From the NCBI GenBank assembly GCA_965224575.1, contig CBDCZQ010000006.1, positions 2,976,001 to 3,040,000 on the forward strand: 64,000 nt of DNA, given 5' to 3'. This DNA comes from QPIN01 sp965224575. GTDB taxonomy: Bacteria > Pseudomonadota > Gammaproteobacteria > Methylococcales > Methylomonadaceae. The notes under the pieces are model-generated. The model saw only the letters and a list, made by a program, of their open reading frames with translations, was not told the origin of the DNA and did no database searches. Of this stretch, positions 1-9,355 are shown in pieces; positions within the stretch are counted from its first letter, which is position 1; every line of letters starts with the position of its first letter. The translations under genes and the position numbers were made by a program.

Positions 1-1739
1 TTATTCAATATCAATGGCTAGTAGAAAACTTGGATCAAAAAAATAAGGTTCAGGCATTTTTAAATCAGTACAAAAAAACTCGTTATGTGCGCCCGTTAAA
101 ATATAAATGGCAAATTTATCTGGCAAAAAAAAATCTTTGGTCAACTTATATTAAACATTACAAAACAAGTAAGAATACAAAATTACAATGCTATTATTTG
201 TGGGCAAGATATAAAACAGGTTATATGACAAAGTCTATAAAAGATGCAAGGAAATTATGGATTGTCGGTCGGTCACAACCTAAAGAATGTGATCCTATTT
301 TTAAAGTATTGACGGACTCTCCTTATTTTACTAATAAGTTAATTTGGCAACGGTTTAGAGCCGCTTTATCAAAAGGGAATGTTCGATTGGCAAAGTATAT
401 TAGACGCTCTTTAAGTAAACCCGAGCAGAAAAAAACTAAACTTTGGCTGAGAATTCATGCAAAACCTTCCCGAGTTGAAAATATCAAGCTTGTGAAACAA
501 CATGCCCATTCACATCTAATTTTTGCTCATGGTATAGAGCGATTATCACGAAGAGATATAGTTAAAGCAGTTCATGTTTGGGATTCTGGAAAAAAGCATT
601 TTAAAGTTGAAAAGAAAAAGATACAATTTATTGAACGAAAGTTAGCGATGGCCCTCGCTTTGGATAGAAAAAAAACTGCTTATAACCGTTTGGATCAACT
701 ACCGAAACTTGATGAAGAAGCAAAGCAGTGGAGAGTAAGAGCGGCATTAAGATCATTAGATTGGTCTCGTGTTAAACAATCAATTGCTAAACTAAGTAAA
801 GAATCTAAAAGTGAAGAGCGGTGGAAATATTGGTTGGCTCGATCATTAGATAAAACAGGTCAAAGTGAAAAAGCTAAAAATATTTATGCTCAACTAGCGA
901 AAGAGAGAAGTTATTATGGCTATTTATCAGCTGACAAGCTTAAGAAAAAATATCAATTAGCCAATAATCCTGTTCGGGTTTCTAAAAAAACACTGGATAC
1001 ATTTAAACAAAAAACTGATTTTCGTGTAGTTGCAGAATTAATCGAAGTTAACAAAATTGATGAAGCAAAAAAACAATGGTGGTATTCAGTCAACAAATTA
1101 AGCAAAGCAGAAATATTGGTAGCTGCAAAATATGCACAACAGCTACAATGGAAGCAAGTACCTATTTATACAATTGCAAAAGCAAAATATTGGGATGATG
1201 TGCCGTTAAGATTTCCGTTGGCTTATCAACATCTTGTCAATAAAAACGCAGAGTTACAAGATTTAAATCCAGCCGTCATTTATGGTTTGATCCGACGTGA
1301 AAGCGCATTTAATGAAAATGCTCAATCACCTGTTGGAGCAAGAGGGTTGATGCAAATTATGCCAAGAACGGGCCGCCAAATTGCTAAAAACCTAAAAGAA
1401 AAATGGCACAAGAAAAAAAGTTTATTTAATCCTGAAATTAATCTTAAGTATGGTTCTTATTATTACAAAAAAATGTTAAATCAGTTTAATGGTAACTATG
1501 CATTAGCAGCAGCAGCATATAATGCCGGACCTCACCGAGTAAAACGCTGGTTGCCTGAAGAAAAAGAATTAGCAGCGGATATATGGGTTGAAACAATTCC
1601 ATATAAAGAAACTAGAGGCTATGTTTCAGCTGTTTTAACTTATGCCTTAATATATCAAAAACAATTAAAGCAAAAAATTCTGACTATGGACGGTTTTATG
1701 GGACGAGTTTTTTCGAGTGAAAAATTGGTAAAATTGTAA
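1..1739 (+). CDS. slt: Soluble lytic murein transglycosylase, 5' end outside window
   Basis: Periplasmic enzyme that cleaves the MurNAc-GlcNAc bond of peptidoglycan to form 1,6-anhydro-muropeptides. The reading frame is open to the first base of the window, and the residues before the TTG at position 30 continue the family alignment, so the signal peptide and N-terminus lie upstream. The visible part has the alpha-superhelical U/L region (to about position 1260), with a family-typical KSQP-like stretch near residue 80 (GRSQPKECD), followed by a C-terminal lysozyme-like domain. That domain holds the catalytic Glu in RRESAFN, the GLMQIMP motif and AAAAYNAGP. It is followed after 119 bases by fabA in the same direction, but a promoter-like sequence in the gap suggests separate transcription. 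Seen: motifs and open 5' end. Known: Slt70 family. Confidence is high. Confidence 0.93.
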   Translation, partial: IQYQWLVENLDQKNKVQAFLNQYKKTRYVRPLKYKWQIYLAKKNLWSTYIKHYKTSKNTKLQCYYLWARYKTGYMTKSIKDARKLWIVGRSQPKECDPIFKVLTDSPYFTNKLIWQRFRAALSKGNVRLAKYIRRSLSKPEQKKTKLWLRIHAKPSRVENIKLVKQHAHSHLIFAHGIERLSRRDIVKAVHVWDSGKKHFKVEKKKIQFIERKLAMALALDRKKTAYNRLDQLPKLDEEAKQWRVRAALRSLDWSRVKQSIAKLSKESKSEERWKYWLARSLDKTGQSEKAKNIYAQLAKERSYYGYLSADKLKKKYQLANNPVRVSKKTLDTFKQKTDFRVVAELIEVNKIDEAKKQWWYSVNKLSKAEILVAAKYAQQLQWKQVPIYTIAKAKYWDDVPLRFPLAYQHLVNKNAELQDLNPAVIYGLIRRESAFNENAQSPVGARGLMQIMPRTGRQIAKNLKEKWHKKKSLFNPEINLKYGSYYYKKMLNQFNGNYALAAAAYNAGPHRVKRWLPEEKELAADIWVETIPYKETRGYVSAVLTYALIYQKQLKQKILTMDGFMGRVFSSEKLVKL

Positions 1740-1787
1740 ATATATAAATGTATTATTAATCTGATTAAAAGATAGCTCAACTAATAA

Positions 1788-1817
1788 TTTCCGTCATTAG
1801 ATTGTGCAAGGTATAAT
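1788..1817 (+). promoter_or_regulatory. Probable promoter of fabA-fabB
   Basis: A perfect TATAAT stands at 1812-1817, about 42 bases before the fabA ATG. The -35 position holds only a weak match (TTTCCG at 1788-1793, spacer 18), so the promoter may need an activator. This is a by-eye call; no FadR or FabR operator was recognised. Confidence 0.35.
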
Positions 1818-1858
1818 AGTCTCATATTAATTATAAGAAATAGCTTGGTAGAGACTCA

Positions 1859-2374
1859 ATGGAAAAACAGCATAGTTTTACGCGCGATGAATTATTAATG
1901 TCTGGAAGAGGTGAGTTATATGGCCCAGACAATGCGCAACTACCCCTTCCTAATATGCTAATGATGGATCGTATTACCCATATTTCTGATGAAGGTGGAA
2001 AACATGGGAAAGGTGAAATTATTGCTGAACTTGATATAAGCCCTGATTTATGGTTTTTTGATTGTCATTTTCAAGGTGATCCTGTCATGCCTGGTTGTTT
2101 GGGGCTTGATGCCATGTGGCAATTGATTGGCTTTTATTTATGCTGGCTTGGTGGGCCAGGAAAGGGGCGAGCCTTAGGGTGTGGAGACGTGAAGTTTTCT
2201 GGACAAGTTTTGCCGACTGCAAAAAAAGTAACTTATAAAATTGACCTAAAGCGTGTGATTATGCGTAGATTAGTCATGGGAATCGGTGATGCTACGATGG
2301 AAGTTGATGGTAATGTAATCTATGAAGCTAATGATTTGAGAGTTGGTTTATTTACTTCTACTAAAGACTTCTAA
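1859..2374 (+). CDS. fabA: 3-hydroxydecanoyl-ACP dehydratase/isomerase
   Basis: Dehydrates 3-hydroxydecanoyl-ACP and isomerises trans-2- to cis-3-decenoyl-ACP, the branch point of anaerobic unsaturated fatty acid synthesis. The 171-residue length is that of the family. The hot-dog fold active site is intact: His70 in DCHFQGDPVMPG and Asp84 in GLDAMWQ, at the same positions as in the E. coli enzyme. fabB follows after 9 bases, so the two form the usual fabAB operon that makes unsaturated acids without oxygen. This pair is a marker of Gammaproteobacteria and some Alphaproteobacteria. Start chosen at the ATG, which preserves the canonical N-terminus. Confidence 0.97.
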   Translation: MEKQHSFTRDELLMSGRGELYGPDNAQLPLPNMLMMDRITHISDEGGKHGKGEIIAELDISPDLWFFDCHFQGDPVMPGCLGLDAMWQLIGFYLCWLGGPGKGRALGCGDVKFSGQVLPTAKKVTYKIDLKRVIMRRLVMGIGDATMEVDGNVIYEANDLRVGLFTSTKDF

Positions 2375-2383
2375 GGTTGAATA

Positions 2384-3607
2384 ATGAAAAGAGTTGTAGT
2401 AACAGGATTAGGTATTGTTTCAAGCATAGGTAACAACCGAGATGAGGTTGTAGAGTCTCTAAAGCTAGGTCGTTCAGGTATTGTCCATTCGGATATATAT
2501 GAAGAAATGGGGTTTAGAAGTCACGTCCATGCGCCGATAAATATTGATCTGGATGAGTTTATCGATCGAAAAGTAAAGCGGTTTATGGGGGATGGGGCTG
2601 CTTTCAATTATATTGCAATGCAACAAGCAATAGATGACTCTGGTTTAACGGAAGATAAGGTGTCAAATTTTCGTACTGGCTTAGTGATGGGGTCAGGCGG
2701 CCCATCAACTTCAAACTTGGTTCAATCAGCGGATATTTTAAGATCAAAAGGCGTCAAACGTGTTGGTCCATATATGGTGCCTCGTACCATGTCTAGTACC
2801 AACACAGCTTGTTTAGCAACGCCCTTTAAAATAAAAGGTGTTAATTATTCAATCAGTTCTGCTTGTGCAACTAGTGCACATTGTATTGGTCATGCAATGG
2901 AGTTGATACAGCTAGGAAAACAAGACGTTGTTTTTGCAGGTGGTGGAGAAGAAGTTCATTGGTCTATGTCAGTTATGTTTGATGCAATGGGTGCTTTGTC
3001 TTCAAAATATAATGATAATCCCGAAACTGCCTCAAGACCTTACGATGAAACACGAGATGGTTTTGTGATTGCTGGAGGTGGAGGTGTTTTAGTTATAGAG
3101 GAACTGGAACATGCAAAAGCTCGTGGTGCAAAAATTTATGCAGAATTAGTGGGGTATGGGGCTACCTCAGATGGTTATGATATGGTTCAACCTTCGGGAG
3201 AGGGGGCAATTCGTTGTATGCAGCAAGCAATGGCAACTGTTGAAAATTGTAAAATAGATTACATTAATGCCCATGGTACTAGTACACCAATAGGTGATAC
3301 ACGTGAGCTAGAGGCATTGCGAACAGTCTTTGGGGACAATAGCGTTCCTGCCGTGAGTTCAACAAAATCACTAACAGGTCATGCACTAGGTGCGGCAGGA
3401 GTTAATGAGTCCATTTATTCATTATTGATGATGGAAGAAAATTTCTTGAGCGAATCAGCAAATATCAAACAACTAGATCCTGGTGCTGAAGGTATCCCTA
3501 TTGTAAGAGAGCGACAAGATAATGTGACTTTGGATACTATTATGTCAAATAGTTTTGGTTTTGGCGGAACTAATGCAACTCTTATTTTTCAACAATATAA
3601 CAATTAA
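2384..3607 (+). CDS. fabB: 3-oxoacyl-ACP synthase I (beta-ketoacyl synthase)
   Basis: Condensing enzyme that elongates cis-3-decenoyl-ACP with malonyl-ACP and commits carbon to unsaturated fatty acids. 407 residues, the normal length. The catalytic triad is visible: Cys161 in SSACATSAH, His297 in NAHGTSTPIGD and His333 in KSLTGHALGAAG, with Lys328 beside it. The C-terminal glycine-rich NSFGFGGTN motif is present. It is co-directional with fabA and separated by 9 bases, so translation is probably coupled. The adjacency to fabA, together with its sequence, favours FabB over FabF. Confidence 0.97.
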   Translation: MKRVVVTGLGIVSSIGNNRDEVVESLKLGRSGIVHSDIYEEMGFRSHVHAPINIDLDEFIDRKVKRFMGDGAAFNYIAMQQAIDDSGLTEDKVSNFRTGLVMGSGGPSTSNLVQSADILRSKGVKRVGPYMVPRTMSSTNTACLATPFKIKGVNYSISSACATSAHCIGHAMELIQLGKQDVVFAGGGEEVHWSMSVMFDAMGALSSKYNDNPETASRPYDETRDGFVIAGGGGVLVIEELEHAKARGAKIYAELVGYGATSDGYDMVQPSGEGAIRCMQQAMATVENCKIDYINAHGTSTPIGDTRELEALRTVFGDNSVPAVSSTKSLTGHALGAAGVNESIYSLLMMEENFLSESANIKQLDPGAEGIPIVRERQDNVTLDTIMSNSFGFGGTNATLIFQQYNN

Positions 3608-3745
3608 TTTCTCTTCTTTTCATTTTTCTTGCTATTTATAGGATTAAGCTTAGCTTATTACTGCTAATAATCTTAGTTAGTATAAACTAAACTAATTTTT
3701 AGTTTTATCCTGTTTAATAGCTTAGGGAAATCAGCTTTTCCGATT

Positions 3746-4600
3746 ATGTCTCACCCTGAAAAAAAATCCAGAATTCAATTTAACAAACTACATAAGCGTC
3801 TACGAAGGAACGTAGGTCAAGCAATCGCCGATTATAAAATGATTGAAAATGGTGACAAGATAATGGTTTGTTTATCAGGAGGCAAGGATTCTTTTGTTAT
3901 GCTAGATATACTGCTAAATTTACAGAAAACAGCGCCTGTTACTTTTGAAATTATCGCTGTTAATCTAGACCAGAAACAACCTGAGTTTCCCGAGCATATT
4001 TTGCCAGAATATTTAACATCTATTGGAGTACCTTTTCATATTATTGAACATGATACTTATAGTATTGTTAAACGAGTTATTCCTGAAGGTAAAACAACCT
4101 GTAGTTTGTGTTCGCGGTTACGCAGAGGTACATTATACGGTTTTGCAAAAGAACATAAAATAACAAAAATTGCATTAGGTCATCATCGTGATGATATTTT
4201 AGAAACTTATTTTCTTAATATGTTTTTTGCCGGTAAATTAAAGGCTATGCCACCTAAGCTACTAAGTGATGACAAACAAAATATTGTGATTAGACCACTG
4301 GCTTATTGTAAGGAAAAAGATATTGCTCGGTTTGCTGCATATAGGCAGTTCCCAATCATTCCTTGTAACTTATGTGGATCTCAAGTGAATTTACAACGTC
4401 AAGAAATGAAAAAAATGTTAAAGGGATGGGATAAACAATTTCCTGGCCGATTGGAAACAATTTTTTCTAGCCTAAAAAATATTGCACCTTCACAAATGGC
4501 TGATACAGATTTATTTGATTTTGTTGGCTTAGAGCGAAAAGAGTCCAGAGGCTTACAAATGGACTCAACAGGTGCAGGGCTTGAAGTTTTAGAAAGATAA
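3746..4600 (+). CDS. ttcA: tRNA 2-thiocytidine synthetase
   Basis: Iron-sulfur, ATP-dependent enzyme that thiolates cytidine 32 of certain tRNAs. The PP-loop SGGKDSF lies near residue 45, and the two Cys motifs expected for the cluster are present: CSLC around residue 120 and CNLCGS around residue 208. The family GHHRDDILET motif is also present. 284 residues is close to the E. coli length. It is preceded by a 138-base gap after fabB containing only weak inverted repeats, and followed by a GGDEF-EAL gene; no operon partner is evident. Confidence 0.93.
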   Translation: MSHPEKKSRIQFNKLHKRLRRNVGQAIADYKMIENGDKIMVCLSGGKDSFVMLDILLNLQKTAPVTFEIIAVNLDQKQPEFPEHILPEYLTSIGVPFHIIEHDTYSIVKRVIPEGKTTCSLCSRLRRGTLYGFAKEHKITKIALGHHRDDILETYFLNMFFAGKLKAMPPKLLSDDKQNIVIRPLAYCKEKDIARFAAYRQFPIIPCNLCGSQVNLQRQEMKKMLKGWDKQFPGRLETIFSSLKNIAPSQMADTDLFDFVGLERKESRGLQMDSTGAGLEVLER

Positions 4601-4667
4601 ATATAGTATAAAGCTCTATATAATAAAAAAATAATTACTATTATAATTTTAAAAAGAGGCATTGGTT

Positions 4668-6335
4668 TTGGCTAAAGAGAAAGTGTTTAATGCTGAATTA
4701 TTAATGAAGTTAATTAATTCTTTACCTTCTCCCATTTTTATTAAGAACGCTAAACATCAACTTATTTTTATAAATGATGCTTTTTGTAAGTTTATGGGGC
4801 GTAGCAATGAAGATTTGATTGGGAAATCAGATTATGATTTATCCTCTAAAGAAGAAGCAGATGTTTTTTGGGCGATGGATAATAAAGTATTTAAATCAAG
4901 ACAAGCTAATATCAATGAAGAAAACCATACTGATCTTTTTGGCAATACCCGGATTATTCAGACAAAAAAAATAGTCCTGGAAGGTCGTGAGCTAGACGAT
5001 TGCCTTTGTGGGGTTATTACAGATATTACCGAATTAACACACTTAAATGAAAAGCTTCGTAGGCTGGCATATAGTGATTGTATTACTGGTTTAATGAATC
5101 GTGTGGCTTTTGATGAAGCGGCTACAAAATATCTTAATAACTTCCGTGTCAGAGATCAAAAATTTGCTTTGCTGTACCTTGATATGGATGGACTTAAATT
5201 TGTAAATGATAGCTATGGGCATACTGTAGGAGATAAATTAATTCAAGAAACGGGAAAAAGAATTTCTACAGTGTTGGAGCAGAAAGGAGAGGTTGCACGT
5301 ATTGGCGGGGATGAATTTATGCTATTAATCCCTTATTGTGAGAAGAAGGACGTCATACATATTATTGAAAAAGTGCTTGAGACTTTAAAAAAGCCGATGG
5401 AATTAGAAAAAAGAAAGATAATGTTTTCCGCAAGTATTGGTATAGCATGTTGCCCTGATGATGGTATTAGCATTGATGCTTTGGTTGAACATGCTGATAG
5501 TTCAATGTATGAAACCAAAAGACGTAAAAAAGGAAGTTATACTTTTTATAAGAAAGAATATACTTCTTACCAAAAACAATTCATCCTATCTGCAAAACGG
5601 AAGTTAGAATTAGAAACTGAGTTGCGTCAGGCAATGAAAAACAAACAGCTTGAGGTACACTTTCAGCCCATTTTTAAAAACAATTATATTGTCGGTTATG
5701 AAAGTCTTTCCAGGTGGATTAGTCCTGAATTTGGTGTGATTTCACCAAAAGAGTTTATTCCTATTGCTGAAGAGTCTGATTTAATATTAATGCTAGGTGT
5801 GCAGACTTTGCAGGCTGCCGTTGAATTTATTAATAAAAACTGTGCGAATGGTGAATATGTTTCCGTTAATGTATCACCAATACAACTCAAGCATCATGCC
5901 TTTAAGTCTAGTCTTGAATCTATTGTTAAGCAATCAAACATTCAATCTCCTAAACAATTGGTGATAGAAGTAACTGAAAGGTTAATGATGGATATGAATG
6001 AACATCTTGAAAATATTGTTAACTCTCCGTGTTTGAAAGATATTAAGTATTTTATTGATGATTTTGGTACAGGCTATTCAAATTTAGCTCAATTAAAAAA
6101 GTTAAATTTTGATACCTTGAAAATTGATCGAGAGTATATTAAAGACTTACCTTCCTCTTCTTCAGATATTTCTTTAATAAAAACAATGATTTTTATGGCA
6201 AATGAATTTGATATGAAGGTCATTGCTGAAGGGATTGAAACCGAAGAACAAAAACAATGTCTGATTGAGCTTGGGTGTGACTATTTTCAAGGCAATCTTT
6301 TAGGTAAACCTGCAAGTCACGAATGTTGGAGCTAA
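4668..6335 (+). CDS. PAS-GGDEF-EAL cyclic-di-GMP turnover protein
   Basis: Likely cytoplasmic bifunctional c-di-GMP protein. Domains: PAS (about residues 8-125, PSPIFIKNAKHQLIFINDAF), GGDEF (about 130-290, intact signature RIGGDEF) and EAL (about 310-553). The EAL signature reads ESL (YESLSRW), but other phosphodiesterase residues persist: the EVTER glutamate, IDDFGTGYS and EGIET. A phosphodiesterase activity is therefore plausible but not certain. There is no transmembrane segment. No ATG lies near the beginning: TTG codons at 4662 and 4668 compete, and the AGAGG at 4655-4659 suits 4668 (8-base spacing). The 3' end abuts a long inverted-repeat element and a convergent gene. Confidence 0.85.
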   Translation: MAKEKVFNAELLMKLINSLPSPIFIKNAKHQLIFINDAFCKFMGRSNEDLIGKSDYDLSSKEEADVFWAMDNKVFKSRQANINEENHTDLFGNTRIIQTKKIVLEGRELDDCLCGVITDITELTHLNEKLRRLAYSDCITGLMNRVAFDEAATKYLNNFRVRDQKFALLYLDMDGLKFVNDSYGHTVGDKLIQETGKRISTVLEQKGEVARIGGDEFMLLIPYCEKKDVIHIIEKVLETLKKPMELEKRKIMFSASIGIACCPDDGISIDALVEHADSSMYETKRRKKGSYTFYKKEYTSYQKQFILSAKRKLELETELRQAMKNKQLEVHFQPIFKNNYIVGYESLSRWISPEFGVISPKEFIPIAEESDLILMLGVQTLQAAVEFINKNCANGEYVSVNVSPIQLKHHAFKSSLESIVKQSNIQSPKQLVIEVTERLMMDMNEHLENIVNSPCLKDIKYFIDDFGTGYSNLAQLKKLNFDTLKIDREYIKDLPSSSSDISLIKTMIFMANEFDMKVIAEGIETEEQKQCLIELGCDYFQGNLLGKPASHECWS

Positions 6336-6348
6336 AAAAACTATAGAC

Positions 6349-6567
6349 ATATGGGGGCTCCTCTATTAATTGATGAATGGAAAAATTGAGTCCAAAACAT
6401 CCAATCTCTGCGTCGCCTACACGGATATAGGGGAGGGGCGTAAGCAGGGAACGGAAGTTTTGAAATCCTTCGCAATAGCCTGCTTATACGTGCAGGTTTC
6501 GCCTTGATCTTGACTGTTTTGGTTCTTACTTAATTTTCTCATCCACAATTAATAAAGGTGCCCATAT
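6349..6567. repeat. Long inverted-repeat element A
   Basis: A 219-bp near-palindrome fills the space between two convergent genes. The outer arms (about 6349-6400 and 6515-6567) are imperfect reverse complements, sharing ATATGGG, CCT.TATTAATTG and CAAAACA. The centre (about 6409-6505) contains GCGTAAGCAGG and AATAGCCTGCTTATACG, similar to the centres of the elements at 10026, 27924 and 46165. No coding capacity was recognised. It is probably a miniature inverted-repeat element or a large bidirectional terminator. Confidence 0.7.
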
Positions 6568-6574
6568 ATAATTA

Positions 6575-7342
6575 TCAGCTGCTTTTTTTATTCCTTCGTA
6601 AGTTTCTAAATTTGTGTTTTAGCCAAATAGCACAGCCGCTCAATGAAAGTACGATTAGAAATATACCGCTAAGGTCAACAATAAATACACCAAATGAGCC
6701 AAAAAAACGGCCACTATGGAGATCAAGAATAACCCTTTCTAGGGGTAATATGGACGAGCGAGAAAGGGTTTTTAATTTTTCTGCTAGTGTATCAGGAAGT
6801 CTGCTAGTTTTAGACCAGATAATGGTTTGATTGTTTATATCATCGTATGGTTGCCAGGATAGTAGACCATCATCACTGTAAACAATGCCTTCACTAGATT
6901 TTATAGTAATATTTTTCTGAGTATCCAGGCCAATTTTTTCTATCGATTTAATGATACTTTCTTCGATTAACTCACCCTCTAAAGACAGAAGTAGAATTGA
7001 ATTACTAAACCCCGTGACAATAAACTCTTCTGTTTCAATAGCACCTAACAAGTTCTGTTTATTTTTGTTTAATACACTATGATCAAAGAATATTTTCTGG
7101 TTGATTTGTGTTATCCAGTGGTTTTGAGTTGCAAATGAGTTTAAAGTCTCAGAGGGCTTAATTCCATACCAGTCTAAAATAACTTTTGAGTCTACCATTT
7201 GGCTATCTAGTTTTAAATCGTCGGTATGATTTAGAGCAATACCAGTTAGGGAAAGCATCAATAAAACAATAGCAGAAGATAAACCAAGATAGCGATGAAG
7301 CTTATATAAAAAACGCCAAATTTGGTTTTTATTTTTTCTCAT
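6575..7342 (-). CDS. PepSY-type inner-membrane protein
   Basis: 255-residue PepSY-associated membrane protein. An N-terminal membrane segment follows the typical LYKLHRYLGLSSAIVLLMLSL start (about residues 12-35, LHRYLG motif). A periplasmic region and a second membrane segment near residues 215-240 (VFIVDLSGIFLIVLSLSG) follow. It lies last in a three-gene unit behind a porin and an FMN-binding protein; its ATG overlaps the preceding stop by one base (TAATG), so translation is coupled. Proteins of this family pass electrons across the inner membrane, often to periplasmic flavoproteins. With a Fur box upstream, a role in ferric iron reduction or uptake is inferred. Confidence 0.75.
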   Translation of the reverse strand: MRKNKNQIWRFLYKLHRYLGLSSAIVLLMLSLTGIALNHTDDLKLDSQMVDSKVILDWYGIKPSETLNSFATQNHWITQINQKIFFDHSVLNKNKQNLLGAIETEEFIVTGFSNSILLLSLEGELIEESIIKSIEKIGLDTQKNITIKSSEGIVYSDDGLLSWQPYDDINNQTIIWSKTSRLPDTLAEKLKTLSRSSILPLERVILDLHSGRFFGSFGVFIVDLSGIFLIVLSLSGCAIWLKHKFRNLRRNKKSS

Positions 7343-7842
7343 TACTCAATTTGACTATCGAAAAACAAAGCAAGTTGAGCTGTTTTTGTTAATGCTCGGA
7401 CTGATAAGGTTGCACCAGAAATGCCGTCAATAGGATTAGAAAGAGAAAAATTAGAATTAAGAGAATTTTGTTTAAATTGGTCAGTAAAAAAAGAATGCTT
7501 AACTTCCCAGCCACGACTTTCTCTAAAAGCTAATACTTTTAGTTGTGTGATTTTTTTATTTTTAACGATAATTGCAATAGTGATTGGTTGGGTTTTACCT
7601 GTTTCGTTGATAATCCAGACAGATTGCTTTGTATTTTTCCAATAACGTAGACGTAAAAAACCAGGTTTGTGTTTAAGAATTTGAGTGGCGGCTTTCTTTA
7701 AGTCTTTTTTAAGCCACAAAATTTGTGGTTTGGGTGGTGTTCCTGAAAATGCTTCAAGTAAAAACTCTTCTTTACTTTGGTACTCCGTTGCAAGAGTTGA
7801 AAAACATGGACATAGTAAGAGAAAAAATAGTATTTTAAGCAT
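7342..7842 (-). CDS. Periplasmic FMN-binding domain protein
   Basis: About 166 residues from the ATG at 7842, which begins a clear signal peptide (MLKILFFLLLCPCFSTLA). The upstream-extended frame to 7920 would overlap the porin and hide the signal, so it is rejected. The C-terminal FMN-binding domain carries DGISGATLSVRAL, matching the flavinylation motif in which the Thr of S/T-G-A-T receives FMN through a phosphoester bond from ApbE. The protein is probably a covalently flavinylated periplasmic electron carrier. It is coupled to the PepSY gene downstream (1-base overlap) and preceded by a hairpin and the porin gene. No apbE is in the window. Confidence 0.75.
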   Translation of the reverse strand: MLKILFFLLLCPCFSTLATEYQSKEEFLLEAFSGTPPKPQILWLKKDLKKAATQILKHKPGFLRLRYWKNTKQSVWIINETGKTQPITIAIIVKNKKITQLKVLAFRESRGWEVKHSFFTDQFKQNSLNSNFSLSNPIDGISGATLSVRALTKTAQLALFFDSQIE

Positions 7843-7854
7843 GGATAGATACTT

Positions 7855-7880
7855 AAAAGGGTACAAAAGGCACCCTTTTT
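7855..7880 (-). terminator. Intercistronic hairpin after the porin gene
   Basis: AAAAGGGT and ACCCTTTT form an 8-bp stem with a 9-base loop between the porin stop and the FMN-binding protein start. The stem is rich in A and T at its base, and there is no long U tract after it on the minus strand. It may act as a partial terminator or as a 3'-end stabiliser that lowers expression of the downstream genes relative to the porin. Confidence 0.4.
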
Positions 7881-7903
7881 GATTGGTTAGAAACAGTATA
7901 TCA

Positions 7904-9199
7904 TTAGAATTGATAACCAATGCCTAAATCAAAACCACGTTCATCTTTGTTGTCGTTTAATGTATCTTCCTTATAAATATAATTGGCTTTTAAAACTACA
8001 TTTTCATGTACCCACCAGTTAGCACCTGCTTCCCATGTATTAAAGTTTTTCTCAGAACTTTTGTAATAGTCCAGCTGTTGAAAACGTCCAAAAATACCAA
8101 TATCACCTATTGCTGTAGGTAGTCTATAACTTGGTTCTACAAACCAGCCATATTGTGATTCAGCAGTTTTTTGGCTAGGGTCGTTAATATCAAATTCCCA
8201 GCGGCTATATAGTGCTTTACCTGTAAAAGTACCTGGGCCTATTGCATGGCTGTATATAGCATGTGCTTCGTATAAAGTGCCTGAACCAATATCAACACCA
8301 CCTTCATGTTTAGAGTTATCGCTCTGTCCCATATCTGTTTGGTGTAATATTGTTGCTGCTAATTCGAGTCCAGCTATTCCTGTATATTTACCCCTTAAAG
8401 CTAGAATAGGATCGTTTGCTTTTTGTTTAGATATTTTTTGCCGTCCACCACGAATATAAAAATCATTATCCATATCAAGTCCTGTTGATACGACTGCATC
8501 AACGCTTAATCCATTATCAAATCGATAGGTACTGCCAATACCTGCCTCCCACCATGTTGAAGGAATAATAAATTTTTCAACTTCATTACGTTCAACACCA
8601 TAAAATGTTCCAGGTTCATGCGTTTCGTTCATAATTCCTACAGGGACTAAAAATACCCCCCCTTTAGCACTAATATTATCATTAAAATCATATTCAAGAT
8701 AAGCTTGCTCCAATTCAATTTCGCCATTTTTATCATCCCCTGCAATAGAATGTTCAAGTTCCAGTTCAGAGAAAAAACGTAAATTATCATTGAATTCATG
8801 CCCTACAAATAATACAAAGCGATGAAAATCAATTTCTTCTTTATGTTGTTTACCCCCTTCAAAACTTCTATTTTGATAATGGAGCTCTCCATACCCGCCA
8901 ACAGTGGTTCTATTAAACCAGCTGGCTAAAGTGTTACTTTCTTCTATGTTTTCACTAACGACTTCAACAGCAGCCGTATTATTGGCAACTTGTTGTTCGG
9001 TCGTATCCGCTTTTTCTTTAAGTTTTTTATTTTGTTGTTTTAGGGATTGGTTTTCAGAACTAAGTTGTTCAAACTTTTCAGCTTGCTCTTTTTTATAGGC
9101 TTCAAATTGCGCGGCTAATTCTTCAACAGTGATAGCTTGTGCTATGGAAGTCGAGCCAATTAGCATAGCAATAGAAAAAGTAAGGGGTTTAAGTTTCAT
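7904..9199 (-). CDS. Outer-membrane porin with N-terminal coiled coil
   Basis: 431 residues. A signal peptide (about 1-22, ending AQA) is followed by a coiled coil (about residues 26-75, rich in Glu, Gln and Lys) and then a beta-barrel of alternating strands ending in the C-terminal aromatic IGYQF, the usual signal for barrel assembly. The layout matches the phosphate-selective porin O/P-like family, in which the coiled coil trimerises in the periplasm. The substrate cannot be told from sequence. A strong Fur-box match lies 42-60 bases upstream, so it is probably iron-repressed and serves iron acquisition together with the two flavin/PepSY genes behind it. Confidence 0.8.
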   Translation of the reverse strand: MKLKPLTFSIAMLIGSTSIAQAITVEELAAQFEAYKKEQAEKFEQLSSENQSLKQQNKKLKEKADTTEQQVANNTAAVEVVSENIEESNTLASWFNRTTVGGYGELHYQNRSFEGGKQHKEEIDFHRFVLFVGHEFNDNLRFFSELELEHSIAGDDKNGEIELEQAYLEYDFNDNISAKGGVFLVPVGIMNETHEPGTFYGVERNEVEKFIIPSTWWEAGIGSTYRFDNGLSVDAVVSTGLDMDNDFYIRGGRQKISKQKANDPILALRGKYTGIAGLELAATILHQTDMGQSDNSKHEGGVDIGSGTLYEAHAIYSHAIGPGTFTGKALYSRWEFDINDPSQKTAESQYGWFVEPSYRLPTAIGDIGIFGRFQQLDYYKSSEKNFNTWEAGANWWVHENVVLKANYIYKEDTLNDNKDERGFDLGIGYQF

Positions 9200-9240
9200 A
9201 AATAAAATAGAGTAAATAAACAGATGTTTGTAATAATATT

Positions 9241-9259
9241 ACAAATGATAATCATTCGC
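9241..9259 (-). promoter_or_regulatory. Fur box upstream of the porin operon
   Basis: The central 12 bases ATGATAATCATT (9245-9256) are a perfect palindrome identical to the core of the 19-bp Fur consensus; 14 of 19 positions agree overall. Reading towards the porin, a TAATAT-like -10 follows directly, so bound Fur would cover the promoter. The Crp/Fnr-type gene begins about 100 bases away on the other strand and could be affected too. Confidence 0.7.
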
Positions 9260-9355
9260 AATAGTAATTTTATATTTATATTTTTACAATTTATCTTTAC
9301 AAGAAAATATTTTGAGAATAAAGTTATCATTACTTTTTTTTGTGGATAACAGATT

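Noticed and set aside
3607..3745. Possible terminator or regulatory hairpin after fabB
   Set aside because: Only short A/T-rich inverted repeats; no stable stem with a U tract.
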